DNA from: JALYNX01 sp035292685
GTDB taxonomy: Bacteria > Actinomycetota > Acidimicrobiia > Spongiisociales > ZC4RG35
DNA length: 50,892 nt
NCBI GenBank assembly: GCA_035292685.1
Contig: DATDPP010000036.1
Location: 1 to 50,892 of the forward strand
Reading direction: 5' to 3'
Made by a program: the position numbers and the translations under genes. Shown piece by piece: positions 40,025-49,577 of this stretch (the first letter of the stretch is position 1; each line of letters begins with the position of its first letter). Under the pieces are notes generated by a model that was given only the letters and a program-made list of their open reading frames with translations, was not told where the DNA came from and did not search any database.

Positions 40025-40789
40025 TCAGTCCTCGACATGCACGACCTGGCAGGTTTCGGCATCGACGAAGGTGACCGGGGTTTCGGTGTCGAGATCGACC
40101 CCGGCCGGGACCGCAATCAGATACGTTCGATCTTTGTCGACGGTTCCAACCACTTCGTGATCCTCGAGCCCGGCTTCGGTCAGACAGGCAGCCTGGTCTG
40201 CGGTGGGGGCTGTCCGGACCGTGGGCGGCAGTTGCTGCATCCGGGTCTCGGCGGCGAGGGCTGCGAAGGTGGCCGTTTCCTCGCTCGTCGAGCCGACAGT
40301 GGTCGGAGCCCCGTCCCCAGCCGCCGCCACGGTGCTTTGGGTTGCGCTCTCCGTCTCCCCGCCCGTGGGGCTGGTCGGCGCCGCCGCATCCTGGCCGGAC
40401 GCTTCGTCGAGACCGGAGGACACCTCGCTGAAGGCCTCGGCCTGCCCGGCGTCGTCACCGCCCCCCAACTGGTTTGCTACTGCCACCAATCCCACTACCA
40501 CGAACAGACCGGCGGCGGCGTAGGACAATCGATACCACCATGGGGTGGTGGTGGCGTTTTTCCCGGGCTCCTTGCGGAGCTCGGTCCATAAATCGCGGTG
40601 GAGAGCTGCCTTCTCGAACTCGGTCAGGGTCGCCGACTCTGTCCCGGCCAGGGCGGCGAGAACCAAGATCTGGGCCTCATACTCGAGTCGGCACTCCTGA
40701 CAGGACTCGACCCGGGCGCGCGCCTCCGCCTGGTCGTCGAGCGAGCCGTCGGCCAGGGAGACGATCAGGTCGAGGTCGTGGTCATGCAT
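40025..40789 (-). CDS. Anti-sigma factor, membrane-anchored, variant zinc motif
   Basis: 254 aa from ATG at 40789, overlapping the sigma gene by 8 bp. The N-terminal cytoplasmic region (about 1-60) contains CQEC with VESCQECRLEYE; the His expected at HxxxCxxC is an Arg. A transmembrane helix (about 100-118) leads to a long Ala/Thr/Glu-rich outer region (about 125-200) and a folded C-terminus. Layout and pairing with the ECF sigma identify it as the cognate anti-sigma, positioned like mycobacterial RsmA beside SigM. Confidence 0.82.
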   Translation of the reverse strand: MHDHDLDLIVSLADGSLDDQAEARARVESCQECRLEYEAQILVLAALAGTESATLTEFEKAALHRDLWTELRKEPGKNATTTPWWYRLSYAAAGLFVVVGLVAVANQLGGGDDAGQAEAFSEVSSGLDEASGQDAAAPTSPTGGETESATQSTVAAAGDGAPTTVGSTSEETATFAALAAETRMQQLPPTVRTAPTADQAACLTEAGLEDHEVVGTVDKDRTYLIAVPAGVDLDTETPVTFVDAETCQVVHVED

Positions 40790-41357
40790 CTGTGTCTCTT
40801 TGATGGTCCGATCGCATCGTTTGGTTCCCCAGACGCTCGGCGAGGAGCCTTCTTCCCCGGAACACACGCGATTTCACGGTTCCCACTGGAATACCGAGCA
40901 CCTCGGCAGTCTCCGGAAGGGACATGCCTTCCAGATCCGACAACACCACCGCCGCCCTGAACTCCGGCGGCAGCCCTGCCAAGGCCCGCTCGATCTCGGG
41001 GCGCAACCCGGCAGCCTCGATTGCGTCCTCGGCCGAGGCATCGGGTGGCTCGAGGTGATCAGGGATCGACTCGGTGGGCTTGCGCGCCGATTTTCGAATC
41101 TGGTCGTAACAGGTGTTGACCGCGATCCGGTAGATCCAGGTTCCAAGCGCCGAGTCCCCTTTGAACTGGGCGGCCTTCCTGAAGACGGTCAGAAACGTCT
41201 CCTGTGTGGCGTCCAGAGCGTTTTCGCGGTTCCCGAGGATTCGCAGGCAGACCGAGAACACCCGGTTCTCCTGGACTCTCATGATGGAGTCGAAGGCGCC
41301 GCGGTCGCCGGAGATGACACGAGCCAGCAGGTCGGCCTCGGTCCCTGGCGTTGTCAC
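40782..41357 (-). CDS. ECF RNA polymerase sigma factor (SigM-like locus)
   Basis: 191 aa from GTG at 41357, overlapping the pseudokinase stop by 4 bp; longer in-frame starts would run deep into that gene. Sigma2: VFSVCLRILGNRENALDATQETFLTVFR with DDALDATQ-like helix; sigma4: LPPEFRAAVVLSDLEGMSLPETAEVLGIPVGTVKSRVFRGRR. Its place between a membrane (pseudo)kinase and the anti-sigma/trxB/trxA genes equals the sigM locus of mycobacteria; the regulon cannot be read from here. Confidence 0.92.
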   Translation of the reverse strand: MTTPGTEADLLARVISGDRGAFDSIMRVQENRVFSVCLRILGNRENALDATQETFLTVFRKAAQFKGDSALGTWIYRIAVNTCYDQIRKSARKPTESIPDHLEPPDASAEDAIEAAGLRPEIERALAGLPPEFRAAVVLSDLEGMSLPETAEVLGIPVGTVKSRVFRGRRLLAERLGNQTMRSDHQRDTDA

Positions 41358-42643
41358 CCGGTGAAGCGTACTTCTGCGATAGAGGAGGAATAGGTGCCTT
41401 CGGGCTGCTGTGGCAGGTCCACCATCCAGATCAACCAATGCCCGTTGAGCCGTCCCGGAAGGTCGATCGATGTGGTGCCGGGTGGCGCTTCGGCCCCTGC
41501 GACTCGCTCCCAATCGGCGAGAGTCGACCCGGGCTGGTCGGACCAATACAACTCGAAGACAGTGCCCGGGCTGAGACCAACGAGTTGGAGCCGATGTGGC
41601 TCTCCTTCCGTCTCGAAATGAACACCTACCCCGGGCTTGAGCAACGAGAGGGGGTCCTGATACCGCTCGGTTCGCCACGAGGTCGAGTCGTCCCCATCGA
41701 AGAGGTTGGGGAGCAAGGTGTCGCTCTCGCCCCCTTCACCGAACGGATCGAAAGAGGCCGCTCCGAGAATCGTGACCGGAGCAACCGGCCGAGGCGTGGT
41801 CGTCGCCAAGACGGTCGTGGTGGGGGTGTCGCGCACCGTGACGGTCGGTGACGCCGGGACCACTGGTGACTCACTCGTGAACAGGAGGCCGATGGCGACC
41901 AGAGCGACCGCCAGGACCACCAGGATCCCCGCTGCGAGCAGGAGACGACGCGAGGTGGAGCGGGGCTCGGGGCGGGGGAGGCGGGGCGTGGGAGAGGAGA
42001 GCAGCGCCTTGGCCAGGTCCGCGGAGCTCAATCTCCCCGATTGACCCGACCTGAGGACCGCGTCCAGTGTCTTCGGGATGCCATCGATCCGCTCGGACGG
42101 GGGCGGGCCCCCGGGTGGGAACCCGGTGAGGGCGGTCTCGAGGGCTGCCGACAGCGAACGCACATCGCCGTTGGCATCAGTTTTCGGAGAGCGACCGAAG
42201 GCTCCCAGCTTTGCCGGGTGGGCCACGGAGTAATAGATGGCCGACAGGTCGAGACCCCCATGGATGCCTCCAACCTCATGGAGGGCGGCGAGTGCTCCGG
42301 CCAGCCCGGCGGCATTTGGCAGGAACTCATCGAACTCAAAAGTCTGTGCGGCATCCACCCGGTCCCGTGCAGTTGCCCCTCCGGTCCATTCCGAGACCGA
42401 ATAGGCGCCACCTGCGACCACCTCCACCACGAATACCCGAGCCAGGTGGGGATGGGTGGTCTTGGCCGCGGCGCTGACGCTCGCCACGAACTGGTTGCGT
42501 CGCTCCGTGTTGCTCTCCGGGCCCAGGGACCTGACGAGAACCGGGCGTTCCAACGAGGTGTCGGTGGCCAGCCACTCCTCGATGTCGCCGTCACGCCCGA
42601 GGCGCATCTCAAGGCGGTAACGATCGGGGATTGCGGCCGGCAT
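41354..42643 (-). CDS. Membrane pseudokinase with extracytoplasmic carbohydrate-binding-like domain
   Basis: 429 aa. The N-terminal 240 residues follow a bacterial Ser/Thr kinase fold (YRLEMRLGRDGDIEEW, GVIVHHGDLS-like GGIHGGLDLSAIYYS), but key residues are changed: VAIK is VLVRSL (Lys to Arg), HRD is HGG, DFG is AFG. A transmembrane helix (about 232-255) leads to a Pro/Thr linker and a C-terminal domain (about 290-429) resembling a discoidin/galactose-binding fold. This equals the C-terminal part of mycobacterial MurJ (MviN), whose pseudokinase binds FhaA; here the MurJ transporter part is absent. Confidence 0.8.
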   Translation of the reverse strand: MPAAIPDRYRLEMRLGRDGDIEEWLATDTSLERPVLVRSLGPESNTERRNQFVASVSAAAKTTHPHLARVFVVEVVAGGAYSVSEWTGGATARDRVDAAQTFEFDEFLPNAAGLAGALAALHEVGGIHGGLDLSAIYYSVAHPAKLGAFGRSPKTDANGDVRSLSAALETALTGFPPGGPPPSERIDGIPKTLDAVLRSGQSGRLSSADLAKALLSSPTPRLPRPEPRSTSRRLLLAAGILVVLAVALVAIGLLFTSESPVVPASPTVTVRDTPTTTVLATTTPRPVAPVTILGAASFDPFGEGGESDTLLPNLFDGDDSTSWRTERYQDPLSLLKPGVGVHFETEGEPHRLQLVGLSPGTVFELYWSDQPGSTLADWERVAGAEAPPGTTSIDLPGRLNGHWLIWMVDLPQQPEGTYSSSIAEVRFTG

Positions 42644-42669
42644 CTACTCAGTCCAGCATCCGGCAGACG

Positions 42670-43371
42670 TCAATGGCCGAATCTGAGGACGCGCAGGGCG
42701 GACCCGGTGTGGGCAAAGCCCTCACGGGCGTAGACATCGACCGCCCTCGTGTTCTCGGGTCGGACGTTGAGGATCATGGTCCGAGCTCCCTTGCTCCGGG
42801 CCCAGAGCATGGATGCCCTGATCAGGGCACCCCCCAGCCCGTTGCCCGATCGATCCGGGAGGACCGCCACCCGCTGCAGGAAGGACACGGTCAACTGAGT
42901 GCCCACAATCGCATATCCAACCACATCGCCCGTCTCCTCGATCTGGAGGAGCACCGACCTGGGAGTGGCGTTCAGGGCCTCGGTGAGCCCGTCCACACTC
43001 ATCCTCCAGAAGACGTCGAATGCGGCGCGATCTACTCTGACGAGCGCCGGCCAATCTGCCGTCGGACTCGGCTTCACCAGGTGACCGGGTTCGGTTATGT
43101 TGCCGGCCAAGTGGCGCTCCATCACGGAGAGCGAAGTGTGCTCCGAGTACCCGGCCCGGGCCCAGACCCGGGTCGCGGACGGGTAGAGAGCGGGTGAGAG
43201 GATGTCGCGTATGGCCAGGGAAGAGAGATGTCGGGATGCTTCGCCGAGAAAGTCGTGCGACCCCCGAATCAGCCTTACGGCTAGGTCAGGGCCGTCATCG
43301 TTCCAGGGTCTGGCCGAAACCCGCGCCCATCCCCGTCGGACGGTCAGCGGTCCCGGCCAGATACCATCCAT
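42670..43371 (-). CDS. GNAT-family N-acetyltransferase
   Basis: 233 aa from ATG at 43371, chosen because an ATG at 43467 would overlap the divergent deacetylase gene by 60 bp. C-terminal GNAT fold: VGYAIVGTQ (beta4), then LQRVAVLPDRSGNGLGGALIRASM with the Q/RxxGxG/A acetyl-CoA loop, and TMILNVRPENTRAVDVYAREGF near the end. The first half may be a second, degenerate GNAT-like lobe. Substrate unknown. It lies 27 bp upstream of the pseudokinase gene. Confidence 0.85.
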   Translation of the reverse strand: MDGIWPGPLTVRRGWARVSARPWNDDGPDLAVRLIRGSHDFLGEASRHLSSLAIRDILSPALYPSATRVWARAGYSEHTSLSVMERHLAGNITEPGHLVKPSPTADWPALVRVDRAAFDVFWRMSVDGLTEALNATPRSVLLQIEETGDVVGYAIVGTQLTVSFLQRVAVLPDRSGNGLGGALIRASMLWARSKGARTMILNVRPENTRAVDVYAREGFAHTGSALRVLRFGH

Positions 43372-43407
43372 GTGGAGACGATCGGCCACCCGTGAGAGAG
43401 TACGGGC

Positions 43408-44412
<1,005 letters not shown>

Positions 44413-44481
44413 TCCAAAGTCCTCAAACTCCTGCTGTCAACTACCGATACAGAGCACCTGGAAGGAACCTCGGGAAGGGAT

Positions 44482-45561
44482 ATGGAAACAAACATCGACG
44501 AACTCTTGCGTCAGGCCGTGTCCCAGGACGCCACCGACATCCACCTCAAGGTCGGATCGGCACCTGTGGCCCGGATCAACGGCGAGATTCGAAGGCTGGA
44601 CGGTTTCGACGTCTTGAAACCCGAGGACACGCAGACCTTCGCTGAATCCCTCTTCACACCGGCTGCTGCATCGGACTTCAAGTCATTTGGCTTTGCAGAT
44701 TTCGCCTTTGGCCGACCGAACCTGGGCCGGTTTCGCGTGTCTGCCTTCCGTCAACGCGGATCGGTGTCGATTGTCCTTCGCAAGGTGGTCCGGGAATCGA
44801 AGACGTTCGCCGAGTTGGGTCTCCCCAGCATGATCGAGAAGTTCGCCGCTGAGAGATCAGGGCTGCTCCTGGTGACCGGCCCCTCCGGGTCAGGCAAGAC
44901 CTCCACCATGTCATCGATCGTCGACTGGATCAACGCAAACCGTGGAGTCTCGATTCTCACCATCGAGGACCCGATCGAGGTTCTCCACGCCGACAAGCGC
45001 AGTGTCGTGATGCAGCGGGAAGTGGGCGTCGACACTGTCGACTACGCCCAGGCGATTCGCAGCGCCATGCGTCATGACACCGATGTCATCGTGGTCTCCG
45101 AGCTCGAAGACCTGGAAACGGCGCGCGCCGCCATCGCCGCCTCCGAAACCGGGCACCTCGTGATCTCCTCGATGCGAACCACCGACCCTGCCGACACCAT
45201 CCATCGCATCATCTCGATGTTCCCCGAGACCGAGCAGGCGATCGTCCGTACTCAGTTGGCGTCGCAATTGTTGGGCATCATCAGTCAGCGTCTGCTCGAG
45301 AGTCAGGAAGGCAGCCCCGTCCTCGCCTATGAGGTCGTCTACAGCAACGAGCGAGTCCAGGAATGGATACTCGGTGCCAAAGATTCCAACTTCTTGATCG
45401 AAATCATGAAGGAGAGCGAATTCTTCGGGATGCAGACGTTTGACCAGTCGATGCTCAAGCTGGTGGTGGCTCGGGTCATAGAACTCCCAACGGCCCTCCC
45501 CCATGCTCGCAATGTGCATGAGTTGCGGGCCAAGGCCATGGCCGCCGGGATAGCCATCTAG
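44482..45561 (+). CDS. PilT-like secretion/twitching ATPase with altered catalytic boxes
   Basis: 359 aa. PilT layout: N-terminal DATDIHLKVGSAPVARINGEI, Walker A LVTGPSGSGKTSTM near 135-148, Asp box TIEDPIEV near 165. Two boxes are unusual. The Walker B region reads DVIVVSELEDLET where PilT has GEMRDLET, and the His box reads SSMRTTDPADTI where PilT has GTLHTNSAxxTI. The C-terminal region QLLGIISQRLLE is normal. No pilin, PilB, PilC or PilM-Q gene is nearby. It could be a diverged PilT acting elsewhere, or a PilT-like ATPase of another system. Confidence 0.8.
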   Translation: METNIDELLRQAVSQDATDIHLKVGSAPVARINGEIRRLDGFDVLKPEDTQTFAESLFTPAAASDFKSFGFADFAFGRPNLGRFRVSAFRQRGSVSIVLRKVVRESKTFAELGLPSMIEKFAAERSGLLLVTGPSGSGKTSTMSSIVDWINANRGVSILTIEDPIEVLHADKRSVVMQREVGVDTVDYAQAIRSAMRHDTDVIVVSELEDLETARAAIAASETGHLVISSMRTTDPADTIHRIISMFPETEQAIVRTQLASQLLGIISQRLLESQEGSPVLAYEVVYSNERVQEWILGAKDSNFLIEIMKESEFFGMQTFDQSMLKLVVARVIELPTALPHARNVHELRAKAMAAGIAI

Positions 45562-45562
45562 G

Positions 45563-45576
45563 CAATACGCATTACG
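45563..45576. repeat. Short heptanucleotide repeat (two units)
   Basis: CAATACG and CATTACG at 45563-45576; reverse complement CGTAATG CGTATTG matches the CCGTATT-type units elsewhere. Lies just after the PilT-like gene and runs into its terminator hairpin. Confidence 0.55.
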
Positions 45577-45595
45577 GGACCCGAAGGGTCCCTTT
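45576..45595 (+). terminator. Terminator hairpin after the PilT-like gene
   Basis: GGGACCC-GAA-GGGTCCC perfect 7-bp stem followed by TTT, 15 bp past the stop codon and 12 bp before pcnA. Confidence 0.75.
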
Positions 45596-45606
45596 AACCT
45601 CAGCGG

Positions 45607-47025
45607 GTGATTCCGAAGCGACTGCAGTTCCTCGTCTCCCCTGAGCTTCCGCCCGCCCAACTGGCCCCGCGGTTCTCGGACGCCGGTCATCAATTGTTTC
45701 TGGTGGGTGGGTCGGTGCGCGACGCCTTTCTCGAGCGCCCGGTTGAGGACTACGACTTTGCGACCGACGCCCGCCCCGATCGCGTGGCCGAGATCCTCGG
45801 AGGCTGGGCGGACGCCATCTATTCGGTTGGCGCCACCTTCGGGACCATCGCGGCCCGCAAGGACGGCCGGACTGTGGAAGTCACGACGTTTCGCGACGAG
45901 GTTTATCGCGACGACTCGCGCAAACCCCGGGTGACCTTCTCGGATCGCATCGAGGACGACCTCGCCCGGCGTGACTTCACCGTCAACGCCATCGCCCTTC
46001 CCCTGATGGCAATGGAGCCGGTTGATCCGTTCGGAGGGCTGGCGGATCTGGCCGCGAAACGGCTCAGGACACCCGTCGACCCCGCGATGTCGTTCTCGGA
46101 TGACCCTTTGCGCATGCTCCGCCTGTTTCGCTTTCAGGCGGTCCTGGGATTCGATCCCGACCCGGTGGCCCTGGGAGCCGTGGCCACTATGGGGGACCGT
46201 CTCGAGATCATCTCGGCAGAGAGGATCAGGGATGAGCTGTCGAAGTTGTTGTTGGCCCCGGAGCCGCGTATCGCCCTCGAGGGCGTGGTCGAATCCGGTC
46301 TTGCTGATCACTTCGTCCCCGAGCTTCCGACTCTCGCGATGGAGCAGGACCCCCACCAACGTCACAAGGACGTGCTGGCACACACGTTTGCCGTCGTCGA
46401 ACAGGCCTCTCCCGATCTGACATTGAGACTGGCAGCGCTCTTCCATGACATTGGAAAGCCGGACACCCGGCAGTTCGGCCCCGATGGGGTGTCCTTTCAC
46501 CATCACGAGGTGGTTGGGGCCCGAATGACACGGCGACGCCTGCAGAAGCTCCGTTACCCCAAAGAGATGGTCGAGGACGTGTCGCAACTGGTCCTTCTCC
46601 ATCTCCGACCCCATACCCTCAAAATGGGCTGGACGGATTCGGCGGTCCGACGCTATGTGCGAGACGCCGGGCACCTCCTCGGGCCGTTGAACGAGTTGGT
46701 TCGGTGCGACATCACGACTGCCAACCAGAGACGAAGGCTGGAGATCACCCGGGGGATCGACGAATTGGAGCTCCGTATCGCGGAACTCTCCGAACTCGAA
46801 GAGCTCGCCGCCTTGCGCGCCCCGATCGATGGTCATCAGGTGATGGAGTATCTGGGGATTCAGCCAGGCCCCGCAGTTGGTGAGATCATGGAGGTGCTGC
46901 TCGAGCGGCGCATCGAAGACGGTCCGTATCCCGAAGACGAGGCCTATCGATTGGTCCGGCAGTGGGCGCTGGACAAGGGTATTTCCGACCCGGGGCAACC
47001 TCCGGCTTCAGAGGAAGAAGAATGA
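45607..47025 (+). CDS. pcnA: CCA tRNA nucleotidyltransferase
   Basis: 472 aa from GTG at 45607. Nucleotidyltransferase head: LFLVGGSVRDAFLERPVEDYDFATDARP (GGSVRD and DxD residues), RRDFTVNAIALPL, and the DDPLRMLRLFRF motif. An HD domain follows (LFHDIGKP near 280). It adds or repairs the tRNA 3' CCA; most tRNAs in this window lack encoded CCA. Synteny with mycobacterial pcnA near mviN-sigM is retained. Stop overlaps argG start by 4 bp. Confidence 0.95.
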   Translation: MIPKRLQFLVSPELPPAQLAPRFSDAGHQLFLVGGSVRDAFLERPVEDYDFATDARPDRVAEILGGWADAIYSVGATFGTIAARKDGRTVEVTTFRDEVYRDDSRKPRVTFSDRIEDDLARRDFTVNAIALPLMAMEPVDPFGGLADLAAKRLRTPVDPAMSFSDDPLRMLRLFRFQAVLGFDPDPVALGAVATMGDRLEIISAERIRDELSKLLLAPEPRIALEGVVESGLADHFVPELPTLAMEQDPHQRHKDVLAHTFAVVEQASPDLTLRLAALFHDIGKPDTRQFGPDGVSFHHHEVVGARMTRRRLQKLRYPKEMVEDVSQLVLLHLRPHTLKMGWTDSAVRRYVRDAGHLLGPLNELVRCDITTANQRRRLEITRGIDELELRIAELSELEELAALRAPIDGHQVMEYLGIQPGPAVGEIMEVLLERRIEDGPYPEDEAYRLVRQWALDKGISDPGQPPASEEEE

Positions 47026-48212
47026 AGGTCGTACTCGCATACTCGGGAGGTCTCGACACCTCGGTGATATTGGCCTGGCTGCGTGAGGAACGCGGGGCCG
47101 AAGTGGTCACCTACACCGCTGACGTGGGCCAGGGCGCCGAGGTTGGTGAGGCGCGGGTCAAGGCGCTCGAGACCGGGGCGGCAGAAGCGGTGGTCGAAGA
47201 TCTTCGCGATCGATTCGTGACCGGGGCGGTGTTCCCGGCGCTGCGGGCCGCTGCCGTCTACGAGGGTCATTACCTGATGGGCACCTCGCTAGCCCGACCG
47301 ATCATCAGCGAGGGTCTGGTCCGAACCGCTCGGGAGTTCGGCGCCGACACGATCTCACACGGGGCGACGGGCAAAGGCAACGACCAGGTCCGTTTCGAGT
47401 TGTCGGTTGCCGCCTTGGCGCCAGAGTTGAGGGTCATCGCCCCGTGGCGGGAATGGAATCTGAAGGGCCGATCTGATCTGATGGACTACGCCCGTCAACG
47501 GGGCATCGCGGTTCCGGTGACCAGAGAGGCTCCTTACTCCACCGACGCCAACCTGCTTCATGTGTCGTATGAGGGCGGGGTCCTCGAAGACCCGTGGGCG
47601 GCACCGCCCCAGAAGATGTTCCGGATGACGACTGATGCTGCGGACGCACCGGATCAGGGCGAGGAAGTCATGGTCGGCTTCTCCAACGGGAACCCGGTTT
47701 CGATCAACGAACGCGCCCTCGACCCGGTGGAATTGTTGGAGACGGCCAACCTGATTGCGGGGCGTCACGGGGTGGGGAGGATCGACATCGTGGAGAATCG
47801 ATTCGTCGGCATGAAGAGCCGTGGGGTCTATGAGACCCCAGGGGGGACCTTGCTGCATCTAGCCCACCGGGCCGTGGAGTCGATCACCCTCGACCGGGAG
47901 GTGATGCACCTGCGTGACCAGCTTGTGCCGCGATATGCCGACATGGTCTACAACGGTTTTTGGTTCAGCCCGGAGCGGCTCTCGTTGCAGAGCTTCATGG
48001 ACCGGGTCCAGGAGACGGTGACCGGCGAGGCGAGGGTCGCGCTCTACAAGGGCTCGGCCACCGTGACCGGGAGACGAGCCCCCAAGAGCTTGTACGACCC
48101 CGGATCTGCCACCTTCGAGTCGGACGACGTCTACCGGCAGGCCGACGCTGAAGGATTCATCAACCTCAACGCCCTGAGGATCCGTGGCTTCGGCGACGGG
48201 AGTGGCCCATGA
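47022..48212 (+). CDS. argG: Argininosuccinate synthase
   Basis: 396 aa from ATG at 47022 (MKVVLAYSGGLDTSVI), overlapping pcnA by 4 bp. The SGGLDTS P-loop binds ATP; GATGKGNDQVRFE near 112-124 and APWREWNLKGRSDLMDYARQ near 150 form the citrulline/aspartate site. Joins citrulline and aspartate in arginine synthesis. Coupled to argH; no argR, argF or other arg genes are present in the window. Confidence 0.97.
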   Translation: MKVVLAYSGGLDTSVILAWLREERGAEVVTYTADVGQGAEVGEARVKALETGAAEAVVEDLRDRFVTGAVFPALRAAAVYEGHYLMGTSLARPIISEGLVRTAREFGADTISHGATGKGNDQVRFELSVAALAPELRVIAPWREWNLKGRSDLMDYARQRGIAVPVTREAPYSTDANLLHVSYEGGVLEDPWAAPPQKMFRMTTDAADAPDQGEEVMVGFSNGNPVSINERALDPVELLETANLIAGRHGVGRIDIVENRFVGMKSRGVYETPGGTLLHLAHRAVESITLDREVMHLRDQLVPRYADMVYNGFWFSPERLSLQSFMDRVQETVTGEARVALYKGSATVTGRRAPKSLYDPGSATFESDDVYRQADAEGFINLNALRIRGFGDGSGP

Positions 48213-49573
48213 CCCTTTGGGACGGGCGCTTCGAGGGCGCCCCAGGGGAGGTGTTGTGGGACTACACCACGGATCACAGCGACCGGCGGCTGCTTCTGGA
48301 CGACATCGCAGGCTCGATTGCCCACGTGACGATGCTGGGCACGACCGAAGTCCTCGCTGCCGCGGATTCGGTTGCCATCGTCGCCGGGCTCGAAGCTATT
48401 CGGGCCGAGGCGGAGGGGGGTGAGTTCGTGTTCGTGGAAGGAGACGAGGACGTCCACAGCGCCGTCGAGAGGCGGCTGGGGGAGATCGTCGGCCCGGTCG
48501 CCGGCAAGTTGCACACCGGGCGCTCCCGCAACGATCAGGTCGCCCTGGACCTCAGGCTCTATCTGCGCCGGGCAGCGGCACAACGGGTCGAACAGCTGCA
48601 ACAGTTTGCCCTGCAACTGTGCTCGGTGGCCGAAGCCAATGCCGCGGTCCCGGTGGCCTCCTATACCCATCTCCAACAGGCGCAGCCCAGCACCCTGGGT
48701 CATCATCTCCTCGCCTACGCCTGGATGGCGCTGAGGAGTGCGGAGCGGTTCGCCGACGCCACCGCACGGATCGACACCTCACCATTAGGGGCGGGAGCCT
48801 CATCTGGCACATCGCTTGGCATCGACCCCAAGGAGAGCGCCCGGTTGCTCGGCATGGGCGCCGTTTTCGAAAACTCCCTGGATGCCGTGGGCTCGAGAGA
48901 TCACGTCGCCGAGTACGTCTTCTGTTGCGCGCAGGCGATGGTCGACCTCTCCCGCCTCGCCGAGGAAGTGGTGTTGTGGGCTTCGACCGAATTCGGATGG
49001 GCTCGGCTCGCCGACTCGGTCAGCACCGGGTCGTCTGCCCTGCCCCACAAGCGAAACCCCGACATCGCCGAGTTGGTGAGAGGGCGCAGCGCCAGGGTGG
49101 CCGGTGACCTGGCTGCGGTGATCACCCTGCAGAAGGGCCTCCCCCTCGCCTACAACCGGGATCTGCAGGAGGACAAGAGGCTGGTGTTTGACGCCGATGA
49201 TGTCCTGGCCTCCTCGCTCCTCGCGATGACCGAGCTCCTCGCTCACATTGAGTTCGATCCGCCTATGCCCGAAGGGGCAACCGCCAGTCTCGACCTTGCC
49301 GAAGCGCTGGTGAGACGCGGGGTCCCTTTCCGAGAAGCGCATCACACAGTTGGGCGGCTGATCGTCGCCCTCGAGGAGGGTGGCAGAAGCCTGGCCGAGG
49401 CCAACTACGACGACCTCAGGTCGGTGCACGGCAGCTTCGAGGAATCGGATCTCGCAGTGGTCGACGTGGAACGGTCCGTGACCGGAGAACGCTCCCGCGG
49501 ATCAGGGACGGCCGGTTCGGTGCACCTTCAGGTGGCAACAATCCGGGCTCGAATCGGCTCGATTCCGAACTAG
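48209..49573 (+). CDS. argH: Argininosuccinate lyase
   Basis: 454 aa, overlapping argG by 4 bp. Fumarase/aspartase superfamily: EGDEDVHSAVERRL, GRSRNDQVALDLRLYLR, and the mobile catalytic loop STGSSALPHKRNPDIAE near 273-289 (GSSxMPxKxN). Cleaves argininosuccinate to arginine and fumarate. Regular length, starting MTLWDGRFEGAPGEV. Confidence 0.97.
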   Translation: MTLWDGRFEGAPGEVLWDYTTDHSDRRLLLDDIAGSIAHVTMLGTTEVLAAADSVAIVAGLEAIRAEAEGGEFVFVEGDEDVHSAVERRLGEIVGPVAGKLHTGRSRNDQVALDLRLYLRRAAAQRVEQLQQFALQLCSVAEANAAVPVASYTHLQQAQPSTLGHHLLAYAWMALRSAERFADATARIDTSPLGAGASSGTSLGIDPKESARLLGMGAVFENSLDAVGSRDHVAEYVFCCAQAMVDLSRLAEEVVLWASTEFGWARLADSVSTGSSALPHKRNPDIAELVRGRSARVAGDLAAVITLQKGLPLAYNRDLQEDKRLVFDADDVLASSLLAMTELLAHIEFDPPMPEGATASLDLAEALVRRGVPFREAHHTVGRLIVALEEGGRSLAEANYDDLRSVHGSFEESDLAVVDVERSVTGERSRGSGTAGSVHLQVATIRARIGSIPN

Positions 49574-49577
49574 GCCG

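Noticed and set aside
44911..46998. 695-codon frame opposite the PilT-like gene and pcnA
   Set aside because: Spans two well-supported genes and their terminator; His/Gly/Asp-rich antisense composition.
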